Shown: piece by piece, positions 32,612 to 42,385 of the stretch | Layout: each line of letters starts with the position of its first letter | How positions within the stretch are numbered: position 1 is the stretch's first letter | NCBI GenBank assembly: GCA_900315775.1 | Contig: ONAJ01000015.1 | Coordinates: 59,547 to 123,546 of the forward strand | Source of the DNA: an uncultured Prevotella sp. | GTDB taxonomy: Bacteria; Bacteroidota; Bacteroidia; Bacteroidales; Bacteroidaceae | Length of the DNA: 64,000 bases | Direction of reading: 5' to 3' | Made by a program: the position numbers and the translations under genes | The notes under the pieces: generated by a model | The model's input: the letters and a program-made list of their open reading frames with translations, nothing else | What the model was told of the DNA's origin: nothing | Databases searched by the model: none

Positions 32612-33135
32612 AGCGAGTACGTTGTCCCAAATGCGACAATTTCATCACTTTCGATGAAACGAAATATACCGAAGGTCAAAGTTTAGTCTTTCAATGTCCT
32701 GACTGCGGCAAGCAGTTTGGCATAAGGATTGGTGTTAGTAAGCTCAGGGCTCGACAGAAAGAGGAGAATCCTGACGAATATGCTAACGAGAACGGATATG
32801 GAAGCATTGTTGTTATAGAAAATGTCTTCCACTATAAGCAAGTAATACCACTGAAGATGGGCGATAACGTCATTGGACGCTATCAGAAAGGAAATCCGAT
32901 AAACACTCCGATAGAAACTGTGGACCCGAGTGTTGACAATACTCATTGTGTGATAAACGTATCACGCGACAAGAAAGGGAATCTGAAATATGTTCTTCGT
33001 GACGGTCCAAGCAATACAGGTACATTTGTTGACAACGAAATTCTGGGAGACCGTGAACGACGAGTTATCTACGACGGCTCACTATTTACCATCGGAGCAA
33101 CGACAATTATTCTTCGTGGAGCAACGGAAGAATAA
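32608..33135 (+). CDS. Zinc-ribbon and FHA domain protein
   Basis: 175 residues. The N-terminal zinc ribbon has CPKC (6-9) and CPDC (30-33), as in MJ0042-type motifs. The C-terminal FHA domain (~80-170) has IGRYQKGNP, THCVINVSR and GTFVDNE, the phosphothreonine-recognition loops. It probably binds a phosphorylated partner. Translationally coupled to the HU/SPOR gene (4-nt overlap), so the two may work together at the division site or envelope. No kinase gene is adjacent. Ends 3 nt from the convergent rsmE. Confidence 0.85.
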   Translation: MKRVRCPKCDNFITFDETKYTEGQSLVFQCPDCGKQFGIRIGVSKLRARQKEENPDEYANENGYGSIVVIENVFHYKQVIPLKMGDNVIGRYQKGNPINTPIETVDPSVDNTHCVINVSRDKKGNLKYVLRDGPSNTGTFVDNEILGDRERRVIYDGSLFTIGATTIILRGATEE

Positions 33136-33138
33136 GAA

Positions 33139-33870
33139 CTATATCCGCTTACATAATTGTGACATCATAGCAGCCGAAAGTGCTGCCGTTTCTGTACGTA
33201 AACGTGACGTACCCAAGGAGATGCTCTCGTAACCATTATCTATTGCAAGACGCACCTCATCTATAGAGAAATCACCCTCCGGACCAATAAGGATAGTAAT
33301 GTCTTCTTCTGCACTTTTCACATCCTCCTTGCTAATGATATCAAAGAGGTCTGGACGTTCTATCTCATTGTAACAATGGGCAATAAACTTACGACCAGAA
33401 CGTGGTTGCCGAATAAAATCTTTAAAGGGTATCATGTCATTTACTATAGGCATCCACGCCTTACGACTCTGTTTTACTGCTGCAACCACAACCTTCTCTA
33501 TGCGATCTATGCGCATCACTTTGCGGTCTGAAAATCTGCAGAGAAGGAAACTAAACTCATCGACGCCAATCTCTGTGGCCTTCTCAACGAACCACTCCAC
33601 CCTTTCCATCATCTTCGTAGGAGCCATAACGATGTGGATATGTCCTCGCCATTTACGCTCCTGAGGAAGAGACTCTTTTATTTTATATGCACAATGTTTG
33701 TTGGTAGCAAGGGTTACCTCCGCGCGGTAGAAAGAACCTTCTCCGTCCATAAGCACCATCTCGTCGCCAGTCTTCAGACGCAACACACGCACCGCATGTG
33801 CAGCCTCTTCGGTAGGCAGTTCTGTTCGAGATGATGCTTGTGGAACGAAAAAGTAGCGTTCTTCCTTCAT
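33139..33870 (-). CDS. rsmE: 16S rRNA (uracil1498-N3)-methyltransferase RsmE
   Basis: 243 residues, SPOUT fold. An N-terminal PUA-like part (HAVRVLRLKTGDEMVLMDGEG) is followed by KMMERVEWFVEKATEIGV and the knotted SAM site IGPEGDFSIDEV and SLGTSRLRTETAAL near the C-terminus. It methylates N3 of U1498 in 16S rRNA. The ATG shares one nucleotide with the TAA of the nucleoside symporter gene, so it is the last gene of the GH2-symporter-rsmE unit. Confidence 0.95.
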   Translation of the reverse strand: MKEERYFFVPQASSRTELPTEEAAHAVRVLRLKTGDEMVLMDGEGSFYRAEVTLATNKHCAYKIKESLPQERKWRGHIHIVMAPTKMMERVEWFVEKATEIGVDEFSFLLCRFSDRKVMRIDRIEKVVVAAVKQSRKAWMPIVNDMIPFKDFIRQPRSGRKFIAHCYNEIERPDLFDIISKEDVKSAEEDITILIGPEGDFSIDEVRLAIDNGYESISLGTSRLRTETAALSAAMMSQLCKRI

Positions 33871-35186
33871 TATTTTTTCTTTTCAGGATTGAATACAAGA
33901 GCAAAGCTAACACCTACAACGAGGGCAAAGCCGGCAAAGATGAACCAACATGTCTGCCAGTCGCCATTGAGGTATCCGTTTTCCCACTGACAGTAGCTGT
34001 TTACTATCTCTCCTGCTGCCAAAGTACCTACTGTCGCTCCTACACCATTTGTCATCATCATAAACAGTCCCTGTGCAGAGGCCTTTATTGATGGCTCGCA
34101 CTCCTGGTCAACGAAGATACCTCCAGAAACATTGAAGAAATCAAAGGCAACACCATAAACGATGCAAGACAAGATGAAAAGTATAACGCCAGGCATTGTT
34201 GGTTCTCCTAAACCGAAGAAGCCGAAACGGAATACCCATGCGAACATAGACATCAACATAACTATCTTTATACCGAAACGCTTTAGGAAGAATGGTATCA
34301 TAAGGATACACAGGGCTTCGCTGACCTGCGAGATAGAGGTAAGAAGCGTAGCGTTGTTAGCTGCGAAGGAACTTGCTATGGCGGCATCCGTAGAGCCCTT
34401 GAAACTTGTTATGAACGGACCCGCGAAACCATTGGTAACCTGAAGACACATTCCCAAGAGAGCCGAGAAGATGAAGAAAAGAGCCATCTTCTTAGTCTTG
34501 AAAAGCCTGAAGGCGCTAAGTCCGAGACTCTCGGCAAGTGAAACACTCTTCTCCTGTTTCTCCACACGGCATGAGGGCAGTGAGAAACAGTAGAGGAAGA
34601 GCAGCACACTGAGCACTCCCGATACGAAGAACTGCATATAGGTATATTGAAACTTGTGGGAGTTGTCTGCCATAGTGAACATAAACTGTCCGTCTTCCCA
34701 CACTGCGCAGTTCACGAACCACATCGTCACAATAAAGCCCACAGTACCAAGAACACGTATCGGCGGGAAGTCACGAACGGTGTCCAGACCGTTGTTCTTC
34801 AATATGGTAAAGGCTACGGTGTTCGTTAGGGCTATAGTAGGCATAAACATCGCGACACTAAGTGTATAGAGTGCTATAAAGGCAGTCTTGTCAGGCAGTT
34901 CCTGCCCGAAGCCCGCCTGTACACCCATCCACCAGCATCCAAGCATGAAGCCACCGGCAAGAAGGTGGCACAAGCCGAGGAGTCGCTGAGGCTGGATATA
35001 CTTATCAGCAACAATACCCATCAGTGTTGGCATAAATATCGAGACGATACCTTGAATGGCATAGAACCAGGATATCTGACTTCCTAATCCTGCTACTCCA
35101 AGATAGTTTCCCATACATGTGAGGTACGCTCCCCATACGGCGAACTCCAAGAAGTTCATTAAAGACAATCGTGCTTTCAAATTCAT
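33870..35186 (-). CDS. NupG/XapB-type nucleoside:H+ symporter (MFS)
   Basis: 438 residues, 12 membrane segments. N-terminal RLSLMNFLEFAVWGAYL, FPPIRVLGTVGFI, and GAAFDFFNVSGGIFVD-like GVAFDFFNVSGGIFVD are typical of the NHS nucleoside symporter family. It imports nucleosides across the inner membrane. It lies 22 nt after the GH2 gene and overlaps rsmE by one base. Substrate assignment rests on family only. Confidence 0.85.
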   Translation of the reverse strand: MNLKARLSLMNFLEFAVWGAYLTCMGNYLGVAGLGSQISWFYAIQGIVSIFMPTLMGIVADKYIQPQRLLGLCHLLAGGFMLGCWWMGVQAGFGQELPDKTAFIALYTLSVAMFMPTIALTNTVAFTILKNNGLDTVRDFPPIRVLGTVGFIVTMWFVNCAVWEDGQFMFTMADNSHKFQYTYMQFFVSGVLSVLLFLYCFSLPSCRVEKQEKSVSLAESLGLSAFRLFKTKKMALFFIFSALLGMCLQVTNGFAGPFITSFKGSTDAAIASSFAANNATLLTSISQVSEALCILMIPFFLKRFGIKIVMLMSMFAWVFRFGFFGLGEPTMPGVILFILSCIVYGVAFDFFNVSGGIFVDQECEPSIKASAQGLFMMMTNGVGATVGTLAAGEIVNSYCQWENGYLNGDWQTCWFIFAGFALVVGVSFALVFNPEKKK

Positions 35187-35208
35187 GATTATATATTTTT
35201 TTAGGTTT

Positions 35209-37650
35209 TTATTTCTCTACCTGAATATCTATCTTCTTAACAATTCCTCGTTGCTTATCGGTAACGGTAAGTGTTGCCTTTCCTGCTTCTTTGGAAGCTC
35301 TCACAACAACAACAAGCTGACCACTGAAAAGTTTCATTTGTGGTTGTGTAAACGGCTCCAGAGAGGTGGCATCACCATTACATGCAGCTTGGTATGTTGC
35401 AGCACCACTAACACTGAATATCAACTGGTCAGAAGCATCAGGAATTAGTGTGCCCTTCTTGTCAACAAGACTAACAGTAACAAAAGCCATATCATCGCCA
35501 TCAGCCTTAAGCACATTTCTGTCGGCTTCAAGTTTCAAAGTAGCTGGTTTGCCTGCTGTTCTTACAATCTTCTCTCCTACTTTGCTACCATTCTCGTCAT
35601 AAACAACGACACGTAATTCACCAGGTTGATAACGCACATCGTTCCAACGCAGACGATAGCGATCCAAAGAAACATTAAGAGCCGATATCTGTCCTTCCTG
35701 CAAGTGTTCCTTTGCAGAAAGATCCTTTGTGCGTTTTCCAAGACTCTTTCCGTTAAGGAACAATTCTGCTGTAGGATAATCGGTATAGCAATATACAGGT
35801 GTTACCTCACCCTCGCGTCCTGTCCATGTCCAGTGAGGAAGAAGGTGTATTGTATGATTCTCCTTGTTCCACTGTGAGCGATAAAGATAGAAACGGTCTT
35901 TAGGAAGACCTGCAAGGTCACAAATTCCAAAATAGCTTGAGCGCGATGGCCAGTATTCATCGTATGGTGTTGGCTCACCAAGATAGTCAAAGCCCGTCCA
36001 TACAAACTGTCCTATAGTCCAAGGACGCTCATCCTGAATGAAGAAATCGTCATCGGGCAGATTACTCCAAGAGCAATACTCTGTATCATAGCCAGAACAT
36101 TGTCCGTCAGGATATGTCACCTGAGACTTCACCTCAGCAGGGAACTTATAAACACCTCGACTACTTACTGTGGATGCTGTCTCTGAACCTAAGATAAAGC
36201 CCTGAGGAAGTATTGGAAATTTCTCATCATATTTCTTCACACGATAATTAAAACCAGGAATATCCATTACCTGCATAAAACCACTTGCTGTTGAGCCATC
36301 AGGATTATCCATACCCTGTGTTACGGGGCGTGTCGGATCGAGTTGATGAATAAGGTCCTGCATGTGTTTCGCCATAACTACTCCAACCTCCTGCCACTGC
36401 TCGTAGATTTCATTACCTATAGACCACATGACGAGTGACGGGTGATTACGGTGGTTAAGTACAAGATTTGTTATGTCATTGTCAGCCCACTCATTGAAAA
36501 AGCGTGCATAACCGTTCTTACACTTTGGGTGAACCCACATATCGAAACTCTCAGCCATAACCATCATGCCGAGGGAGTCATACACTTCCATCTGCATTGT
36601 TGAAGGCATATTATGACTGGTACGTATAGCGTCACAACCCATATCTTTCAATATGCGAACCTGTCTGATCAACGCAGCTTTGTTAACAGCGGCACCAAGA
36701 GGACCAAGGTCATGATGTAAGCACACACCCTTGAGTTTCCTTGTTATTCCATTGAGTTGGAATCCGTGTTCTGCGCCTACTGTTACTGTGCGTATTCCAA
36801 CATTTTCACATATCTCATCGACAGTATTTCCGTCTGCATCAGAAAGAACAGTGTGTAACTTATATCTATATGGTGTCTCCGGTGACCACAGATGTGGTTC
36901 TTTCACCGTTGCAACTGCGTGCACACTACCATCTTGCATTATTACATTATTATATATACACTGCTCGTTACCGTCTGTGTCAACGAGAGATATTGTTGCC
37001 CTCCAACCATTTGAGGTTAGTCCTTTAACGCTGGCATCTACAGCTATTGTAGCCTCATCCTTCGAAGCTCTCAATGTACGGAAGAAAAGTCCCCAACGGT
37101 CTAAGTGCGCCTTATCTGTTGTAACAAGGGTAACAGGACGATATATACCACCACCTGGATACCAACGTGAACTTTCCTCCAAATTCTTAAGATCCACTGT
37201 TATAGTATTCTCGCCCGCCTTGACTAAGTTTGTTATATCTAAACGGAAAGCATTATATCCATACTTCCATTGTCCTGCCTCTTCGCCGTTTACACACACA
37301 AAAGGCTCACTCATAGCGCCATCAAACAACAGTTCTACATGTCCTTTCTTTCCGTCAAGATAAAACTTTGTGCGATAGTGACCCTTTCCTATCCAGGGTA
37401 GCGCGCCACTTCTGCCAGACTTCTCCGTCGCTGTGGTTTCACCATTCTCGCGGATGGCAACTACTTGCAGGTCCCATTTCTTGTCGAAAGGACCGCTTAT
37501 CGCCCAATCATGCGGTACAATAACATTCACCCACTGTGTTCCATCGTGCGAGAACTGCCACTGACGTAATTGTTCTTCAATACGTTGTGCATTACACACA
37601 ACAGAAAACATTAAAGCTGATAATAATAGTGTTAATTTCTTTGATTTCAT
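35209..37650 (-). CDS. Secreted glycoside hydrolase family 2 enzyme (beta-galactosidase-like)
   Basis: 813 residues with a signal peptide (TLLLSALMFSVVCNA). The sugar-binding domain (~25-190) contains DWAISGPFD and WYPGGGIYRPV. An Ig-like domain is followed by the TIM barrel with the acid/base Glu in HPSLVMWSIGNEIYEQW (~400-416) and the probable nucleophile Glu in ILGSETAS (~487-494). A C-terminal DUF4982/Ig-type part follows. It cleaves beta-linked galactosides or similar, in the periplasm or outside. No SusC/SusD pair is nearby. Promoter TATCTTTG (minus) at 37673-37680. Confidence 0.88.
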   Translation of the reverse strand: MKSKKLTLLLSALMFSVVCNAQRIEEQLRQWQFSHDGTQWVNVIVPHDWAISGPFDKKWDLQVVAIRENGETTATEKSGRSGALPWIGKGHYRTKFYLDGKKGHVELLFDGAMSEPFVCVNGEEAGQWKYGYNAFRLDITNLVKAGENTITVDLKNLEESSRWYPGGGIYRPVTLVTTDKAHLDRWGLFFRTLRASKDEATIAVDASVKGLTSNGWRATISLVDTDGNEQCIYNNVIMQDGSVHAVATVKEPHLWSPETPYRYKLHTVLSDADGNTVDEICENVGIRTVTVGAEHGFQLNGITRKLKGVCLHHDLGPLGAAVNKAALIRQVRILKDMGCDAIRTSHNMPSTMQMEVYDSLGMMVMAESFDMWVHPKCKNGYARFFNEWADNDITNLVLNHRNHPSLVMWSIGNEIYEQWQEVGVVMAKHMQDLIHQLDPTRPVTQGMDNPDGSTASGFMQVMDIPGFNYRVKKYDEKFPILPQGFILGSETASTVSSRGVYKFPAEVKSQVTYPDGQCSGYDTEYCSWSNLPDDDFFIQDERPWTIGQFVWTGFDYLGEPTPYDEYWPSRSSYFGICDLAGLPKDRFYLYRSQWNKENHTIHLLPHWTWTGREGEVTPVYCYTDYPTAELFLNGKSLGKRTKDLSAKEHLQEGQISALNVSLDRYRLRWNDVRYQPGELRVVVYDENGSKVGEKIVRTAGKPATLKLEADRNVLKADGDDMAFVTVSLVDKKGTLIPDASDQLIFSVSGAATYQAACNGDATSLEPFTQPQMKLFSGQLVVVVRASKEAGKATLTVTDKQRGIVKKIDIQVEK

Positions 37651-37672
37651 AGTTACTGATTAATTTTGCCCA

Positions 37673-37680
37673 CAAAGATA
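37673..37680 (-). promoter_or_regulatory. -7 promoter element of the GH2 gene
   Basis: Minus-strand TATCTTTG, 23 nt before the ATG at 37650. Confidence 0.7.
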
Positions 37681-37824
37681 ATAATAATTTATGAATAAAA
37701 ACATAAAAGCAGTAAAAAATGCTTTAACAAAGGATTTTTAAAGCCATCCAACCGTTAATAAAGTTTAAAAAAGCCACTTGTGTTCCCACACAAAATTAAA
37801 ACGACGAAAATTGTTTGTAAATTG

Positions 37825-37955
37825 TTTGGAAGTTAAGGAAAAGTGCTTTACTTTTGCAAGTGTTATCCTGAAAACAATCTTTTTACCTTAAAAAAACTAA
37901 TACCTATTGAAGATATGAAGCGATCAGCTGTGAAGCCTATCGCTTTATTTTTTTA
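37825..37955 (+). ncRNA. Candidate small RNA (promoter plus terminator, about 95 nt)
   Basis: TTTG (37825-37828) and TACTTTTG (37849-37856) are spaced 20 nt, a good Bacteroidetes promoter. About 60 nt downstream AAGCGAT (37918-37924) pairs with ATCGCTT (37939-37945), followed by TATTTTTTTA, a plausible intrinsic terminator. No convincing ORF lies between. The predicted RNA of about 37862-37955 faces the 3' end of xylA. A short peptide from ATG 37915 is an alternative. Confidence 0.5.
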
Positions 37956-39269
37956 TATAGAATACAGAGCAACAAGTGTTTCGTATTTTTCTTGTTTTCC
38001 AGATGTCTGACGAGGCTCCTCCACCTTCTTTCCGTATTCGTAGATTTGTTCAAGTGTAAGTTTTCCTTCCTCGAAGTCTTTACCTATTCCGGCATCGAAT
38101 GAAGCATAACGTTCTTTCTTCATCTTTGGAAGTTCACTCTTTTCAAGAATCTCTGCTGCATTGACAAGTGCACGTGCCATAGCATCCATACCACTGATAT
38201 GAGCAATGAACAAGTCCTCAAGGTCTGTTGAGTTACGGCGCAGTTTAGCATCAAAGTTAGTACCACCATTGCCAAGACCACCATTACGGATTATCTCCAT
38301 CATAGCCTGTGTCAGTTCGAAATTATTGATTGGGAACTGATCTGTGTCCCATCCGTTCTGTGCGTCACCACGGTTAGCATCAATACTTCCCAGCATACCA
38401 TTATCAACAGCCACAGCAAGTTCGTGCTCGAAGGTGTGTCCTGCTAAGGTTGCGTGGTTCACCTCAATGTTCACCTTGAAATCTTTATCCAGATTGTGTG
38501 CTTTCAAAAATCCTATAACAGTTTCTGTGTCCACATCATACTGGTGCTTTGTTGGCTCCATCGGTTTTGGTTCAACAAGGAAAGTTCCTTTAAAGCCGTT
38601 CTTACGAGCATAGTCACGTGCTGCTGTAAGCATCTGTGCCAGATGTTCTTTTTCGCGTTTTTGATCTGTGTTAAGAAGCGACATATAACCTTCTCTTCCG
38701 CCCCAGAACACATAGTTCTGTCCACCGAGCTTAATTGTTGCATCTATGGCATTCTTTATCTGTACGACAGCACGTGCAACAACATCAAAGTCTGGGTTTG
38801 TAGCAGCACCATTCATATAACGTTTGTTACCAAAGACATTTGCTGTTCCCCATAAAAGATGAATATTAGGGTACTGTTTCATCTTCTCAAGGGCATAGTC
38901 GGTTATTGCCGCCATACGCTCCTCGTACTCGGCGATGGTCTGTCCCTCCTCAATGAGGTCAACATCGTGGAAACAGAAATACTCTATTCCCAACTTATCC
39001 ATAAGTTCGAAGCCGGCATCCATCTTATCCTTAGCACGCTGCAGAACATCATTGGACTTATCCCACTCATATGAGCGTGTCTGTCCGCCAAACTGGTCAC
39101 CAGAGGCCTGACATAGTGTGTGCCACCAAGCCATAGAGAACTTCAGCCATTCCTTCATCTTTTTTCCCATAACAACACGTTCTGGCTCATAGTAATGAAA
39201 AGCCATCACATTCTTACTCTCTCTTCCCTCAAAGGGAATCTTTCCTGTAAATGAAAAATACTCTTTCAT
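37953..39269 (-). CDS. xylA: Xylose isomerase
   Basis: 438 residues, the usual length of class II xylose isomerases. Conserved regions: YFCFHDVDLIEEG (~97-109), YVFWGGREGYMSLLNTD (~188-204), FLVEPKPMEPTKHQYD (~231-246) and the metal-binding NIEVNHATLAGHTFEHE (~270-286). It converts D-xylose to D-xylulose. It is the third gene of xylE-xylB-xylA, 7 nt after xylB. Its 3' end abuts the candidate small RNA terminator on the opposite strand. Confidence 0.97.
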   Translation of the reverse strand: MKEYFSFTGKIPFEGRESKNVMAFHYYEPERVVMGKKMKEWLKFSMAWWHTLCQASGDQFGGQTRSYEWDKSNDVLQRAKDKMDAGFELMDKLGIEYFCFHDVDLIEEGQTIAEYEERMAAITDYALEKMKQYPNIHLLWGTANVFGNKRYMNGAATNPDFDVVARAVVQIKNAIDATIKLGGQNYVFWGGREGYMSLLNTDQKREKEHLAQMLTAARDYARKNGFKGTFLVEPKPMEPTKHQYDVDTETVIGFLKAHNLDKDFKVNIEVNHATLAGHTFEHELAVAVDNGMLGSIDANRGDAQNGWDTDQFPINNFELTQAMMEIIRNGGLGNGGTNFDAKLRRNSTDLEDLFIAHISGMDAMARALVNAAEILEKSELPKMKKERYASFDAGIGKDFEEGKLTLEQIYEYGKKVEEPRQTSGKQEKYETLVALYSI

Positions 39270-39276
39270 AATAATA

Positions 39277-40773
39277 TTATTGGTTTATTTGTGTTTTCAA
39301 TATTTGTTTCCAACGTTGGTATGCCTCAACATAATCTTCTTGATGTTTTACGTCAGGCTCTATATGTGCAAAACTCTCAAGAGTACAAAAGGCTTCGTTA
39401 TTGTCAGCATATATTCCAGCACCTATTCCTGCTGCTTTTGCTGCTCCTTCTGCACCGTCGGTCTTATACACATCAATAACGGCACCACTTACTGTGGCAA
39501 GTGTGTCACGGAATAGAGTCGATTTAAACATATTTGCTCTTCCGGCATGAATCTTCTCAATATTCATACCCATCTGCTGCATTATCTCCATACCATAGCA
39601 GAACGAGAACACTATTCCCTCTTGTGCTGCTCTTATAATATGTGCCGATGTGTGTTTTGTGAAACTCAAACCGTGGAAGGAGCATCCTGTCTCCTTATTT
39701 TCAAGTACTCGTTCTGATCCGTTTCCAAATGGTAAGACTACAAGTCCGTCACTGCCTATAGGAATCTTTGTCGCCATATTATCCATATCTGGATAATCTA
39801 TTGATGGCGTAATATTTTTGTGAACCCAAGAATTCAGTATTCCTGTGCCGTTAATACACAACAACACGCCAAGTCTGGTACAGTCTGTTCCGTAATTAAC
39901 GTGTGCGAAAGTATTTACCCTACTTTTCTTATCGTAGTTCGTATCACCTAATACGCCATAAACGACTCCCGATGTTCCTGCTGTCGATGCTATCTCGCCT
40001 GGATTAAAGACATTAAGGCTCACAGCATTATTAGGCTGGTCACCGGCTCTATAGCTTATAGGTGTTCCGGCTTTCAATCCTAATTCTTTTGCAATCTTTT
40101 CTGACACATTACACTGCACACTAAATGTGGGAACGATGTCAGCTATCACGTTATCGCTAATACCGAAATAGTCAAGCACAATCTTTGCAGGACGCTGTTC
40201 TTTAAAATCCCACATTATGCCCTCACTAAGTCCGCTCACCGTTGTTTGTGCCTCACCACTCAGTCGCATAGCTATATAGTCGCCAGGCAACATAATCTTA
40301 TATATCTGCTCGAAAATGCTTGGCTCATTCTCTTTTACCCACGCTAATTTCGAAGCTGTGAAATTTCCTGGTGAATTCAACAGATGCTCCAGACACTGTG
40401 CTTCACCAATCTCTCGAAAGGCTTTCTCACCGTAAGGGACAGCACGTGAGTCGCACCAAATTATTGATGGACGTAACACTCGCATCTTTTTATCCACACA
40501 CACCAGTCCGTGCATCTGGTAGCTTATTCCAATAGCCATAACATCATCACCTGAAGCGAGGGCATCGCTCATTACCTTCTTTACAGCAAGTTTAGTATTC
40601 TTCCACCAACGTTCTGGCTCCTGCTCTGCCCATCCTGTACGCACAGCTATTATTTTCTCCTCATCTTTTGGATAGAATGCGGAGGCAATACACGTTCCCG
40701 TTTTGGCTTCTACGAGTGCAGCTTTCACCGACGAGCTGCCGACATCAATTCCAAGCAAATAGTTCTTTCCCAT
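39277..40773 (-). CDS. xylB: Xylulokinase
   Basis: 498 residues, FGGY carbohydrate kinase. LLGIDVGSSSVKAALVE at the N-terminus is the phosphate-binding motif; IGISYQMHGLVCVD (~82-95), AGDQPNNAVS (~246-255) and TAGTSGVVYG follow. It phosphorylates D-xylulose to the 5-phosphate for the pentose phosphate pathway. It begins one nucleotide after the stop of xylE. Confidence 0.95.
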   Translation of the reverse strand: MGKNYLLGIDVGSSSVKAALVEAKTGTCIASAFYPKDEEKIIAVRTGWAEQEPERWWKNTKLAVKKVMSDALASGDDVMAIGISYQMHGLVCVDKKMRVLRPSIIWCDSRAVPYGEKAFREIGEAQCLEHLLNSPGNFTASKLAWVKENEPSIFEQIYKIMLPGDYIAMRLSGEAQTTVSGLSEGIMWDFKEQRPAKIVLDYFGISDNVIADIVPTFSVQCNVSEKIAKELGLKAGTPISYRAGDQPNNAVSLNVFNPGEIASTAGTSGVVYGVLGDTNYDKKSRVNTFAHVNYGTDCTRLGVLLCINGTGILNSWVHKNITPSIDYPDMDNMATKIPIGSDGLVVLPFGNGSERVLENKETGCSFHGLSFTKHTSAHIIRAAQEGIVFSFCYGMEIMQQMGMNIEKIHAGRANMFKSTLFRDTLATVSGAVIDVYKTDGAEGAAKAAGIGAGIYADNNEAFCTLESFAHIEPDVKHQEDYVEAYQRWKQILKTQINQ

Positions 40774-40774
40774 A

Positions 40775-42244
40775 TTATCTCTTACTCCACATTTTTGTCA
40801 TATCCTCAAGTGATTTTCCCTTTGTTTCAGGAACTAACTTCCATACGAATATAGCTGCTATTATGCACACCACTCCATATAGTCCGTAGGTGAACCAATG
40901 TCCAAAGTCGTCGTCGGGTGTAAGGTGCATATTGAACATTGGAACAAACGACGAGCTAACTATGAAGTTGAACACCCATTGGAATGCTACAGCTATTGCC
41001 ACAGCGGCACCACGAATCGTATTTGGGAATATTTCAGCAATGAGTACCCAGCATATAGGTCCCCACGAGAACATAAACGAAGCAGAATAAACCATTATCG
41101 ACATCATCGTTATCATCTCCAATCCATCATGACCAAAAGTAACAGCTACTCCGAAGGCGCCTATTGCCATTCCTATTGAGCCGTATATGAGCAGAGGTCT
41201 TCTTCCCAGACGTTCAACAGTGAATATTGCTAAGAGAGTAAATATAATGTTTACGACACCCATAACGATGGTATTTACCATAGGATCAACCATACCCATA
41301 TCGTGGAAGATACGTGGTGCATAGTACAACACAGCGTTTATTCCCACTGCCTGTTGGAATACAGAAAGCATGATACCGACGAAGATACACATCCATCCAT
41401 ATGTGAACAGTTTCTCTGTCTTTACCTTTATCGTCTCCTTTATATTTGGCATAATTTTTTCTGCACGACATCTTCCGTTTATCCTTGAGAGGATTCTCAT
41501 TGCTTCGTCGTCTTTACCAACCATAACGAGATATCTCGGTGACTCAGGTACGAAACAAACAAGGATTGCAAAGAGTGCAGCAGGTATTGCTTCTGATCCG
41601 AACATATATCGCCATCCTGTCGTTATTGTCCACGGGTCACTGTCAGCTGTTACTGCATATAGGTCTTCGCTAATCTCTTCAATAATAGGTTGAGTGTGTT
41701 CACCAAGAATGATAAAATTAACAAAGTACACTACCAACTGTCCGAAGATTATAGCAAACTGGTTCCACGACACCATCATTCCCCTTATCTTCATTGGAGA
41801 AATCTCTCCAATATACATTGGACATATTGCTGATGCCAATCCTACTCCTATACCTCCAATTATTCTATACACGTTAAAGGTAAGGAGCAAAGACAGTGTT
41901 GGAACTCCTTGCTCGAAGAAGAATGCTTCCGGCATCATACTTCCCAATGCCGAAACGAAGAAAAGTAATCCGGCTACCACTAATGAACGTTTACGTCCTA
42001 ACGACGTCGCCAAAAGACCTGATAATGCGCTACCAATAACACATCCTATTAAAGCACTCGACGAAGTGAATCCATGCAAGAAGTAATCATATTGAAAATC
42101 GTCTGCCCCGAGGAAGAATGCCTCAAGACCTTTCTCTGCGCCGGAGATCACTGCTGTATCATAACCGAATAACAAACCGCCAAGAATGGCGACCATAACA
42201 ATTGAAACGAGGTAAGTTCGACTTCTTTTTTCTGATAGTTCCAT
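40775..42244 (-). CDS. xylE: D-xylose:H+ symporter (sugar porter MFS)
   Basis: 489 residues, 12 membrane helices. Sugar porter motifs: GGLLFGYDTAVISGAEKG (~21-38), the RIIGGIGVGLAS segment, PRYLVMVGKDDEA, and PETKGKSLEDM at the C-terminus. QQAVGINAVLYYAPRIF lies in helix 7. It matches XylE-type xylose importers. First gene of the xylose operon; start MELSEKRS at 42244 was preferred since the -7 element TACCTTTG (42267-42274, minus) lies 23 nt upstream. Confidence 0.9.
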   Translation of the reverse strand: MELSEKRSRTYLVSIVMVAILGGLLFGYDTAVISGAEKGLEAFFLGADDFQYDYFLHGFTSSSALIGCVIGSALSGLLATSLGRKRSLVVAGLLFFVSALGSMMPEAFFFEQGVPTLSLLLTFNVYRIIGGIGVGLASAICPMYIGEISPMKIRGMMVSWNQFAIIFGQLVVYFVNFIILGEHTQPIIEEISEDLYAVTADSDPWTITTGWRYMFGSEAIPAALFAILVCFVPESPRYLVMVGKDDEAMRILSRINGRCRAEKIMPNIKETIKVKTEKLFTYGWMCIFVGIMLSVFQQAVGINAVLYYAPRIFHDMGMVDPMVNTIVMGVVNIIFTLLAIFTVERLGRRPLLIYGSIGMAIGAFGVAVTFGHDGLEMITMMSIMVYSASFMFSWGPICWVLIAEIFPNTIRGAAVAIAVAFQWVFNFIVSSSFVPMFNMHLTPDDDFGHWFTYGLYGVVCIIAAIFVWKLVPETKGKSLEDMTKMWSKR

Positions 42245-42266
42245 AGATTTTAAGTAGATTATTCGG

Positions 42267-42274
42267 CAAAGGTA
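42267..42274 (-). promoter_or_regulatory. -7 promoter element of the xylose operon
   Basis: Minus-strand TACCTTTG upstream of xylE. Confidence 0.75.
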
Positions 42275-42328
42275 CAAATAAGAGAAGAAAGCACAAAAAA
42301 AATGAAGATTTTTTTACTATAAAAAAAC

Positions 42329-42366
42329 AAAAGAGGACTGAATGACGAATCATCCAGTCCTCTTTT
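42329..42366. terminator. Strong terminator downstream of the histone-like gene
   Basis: AAAAGAGGACTG (42329-42340) pairs with CAGTCCTCTTTT (42355-42366), with A and T runs on both sides. On the minus strand it ends the 42386-42688 gene. Confidence 0.85.
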
Positions 42367-42385
42367 TTATCTGTTAAGATAGTGA

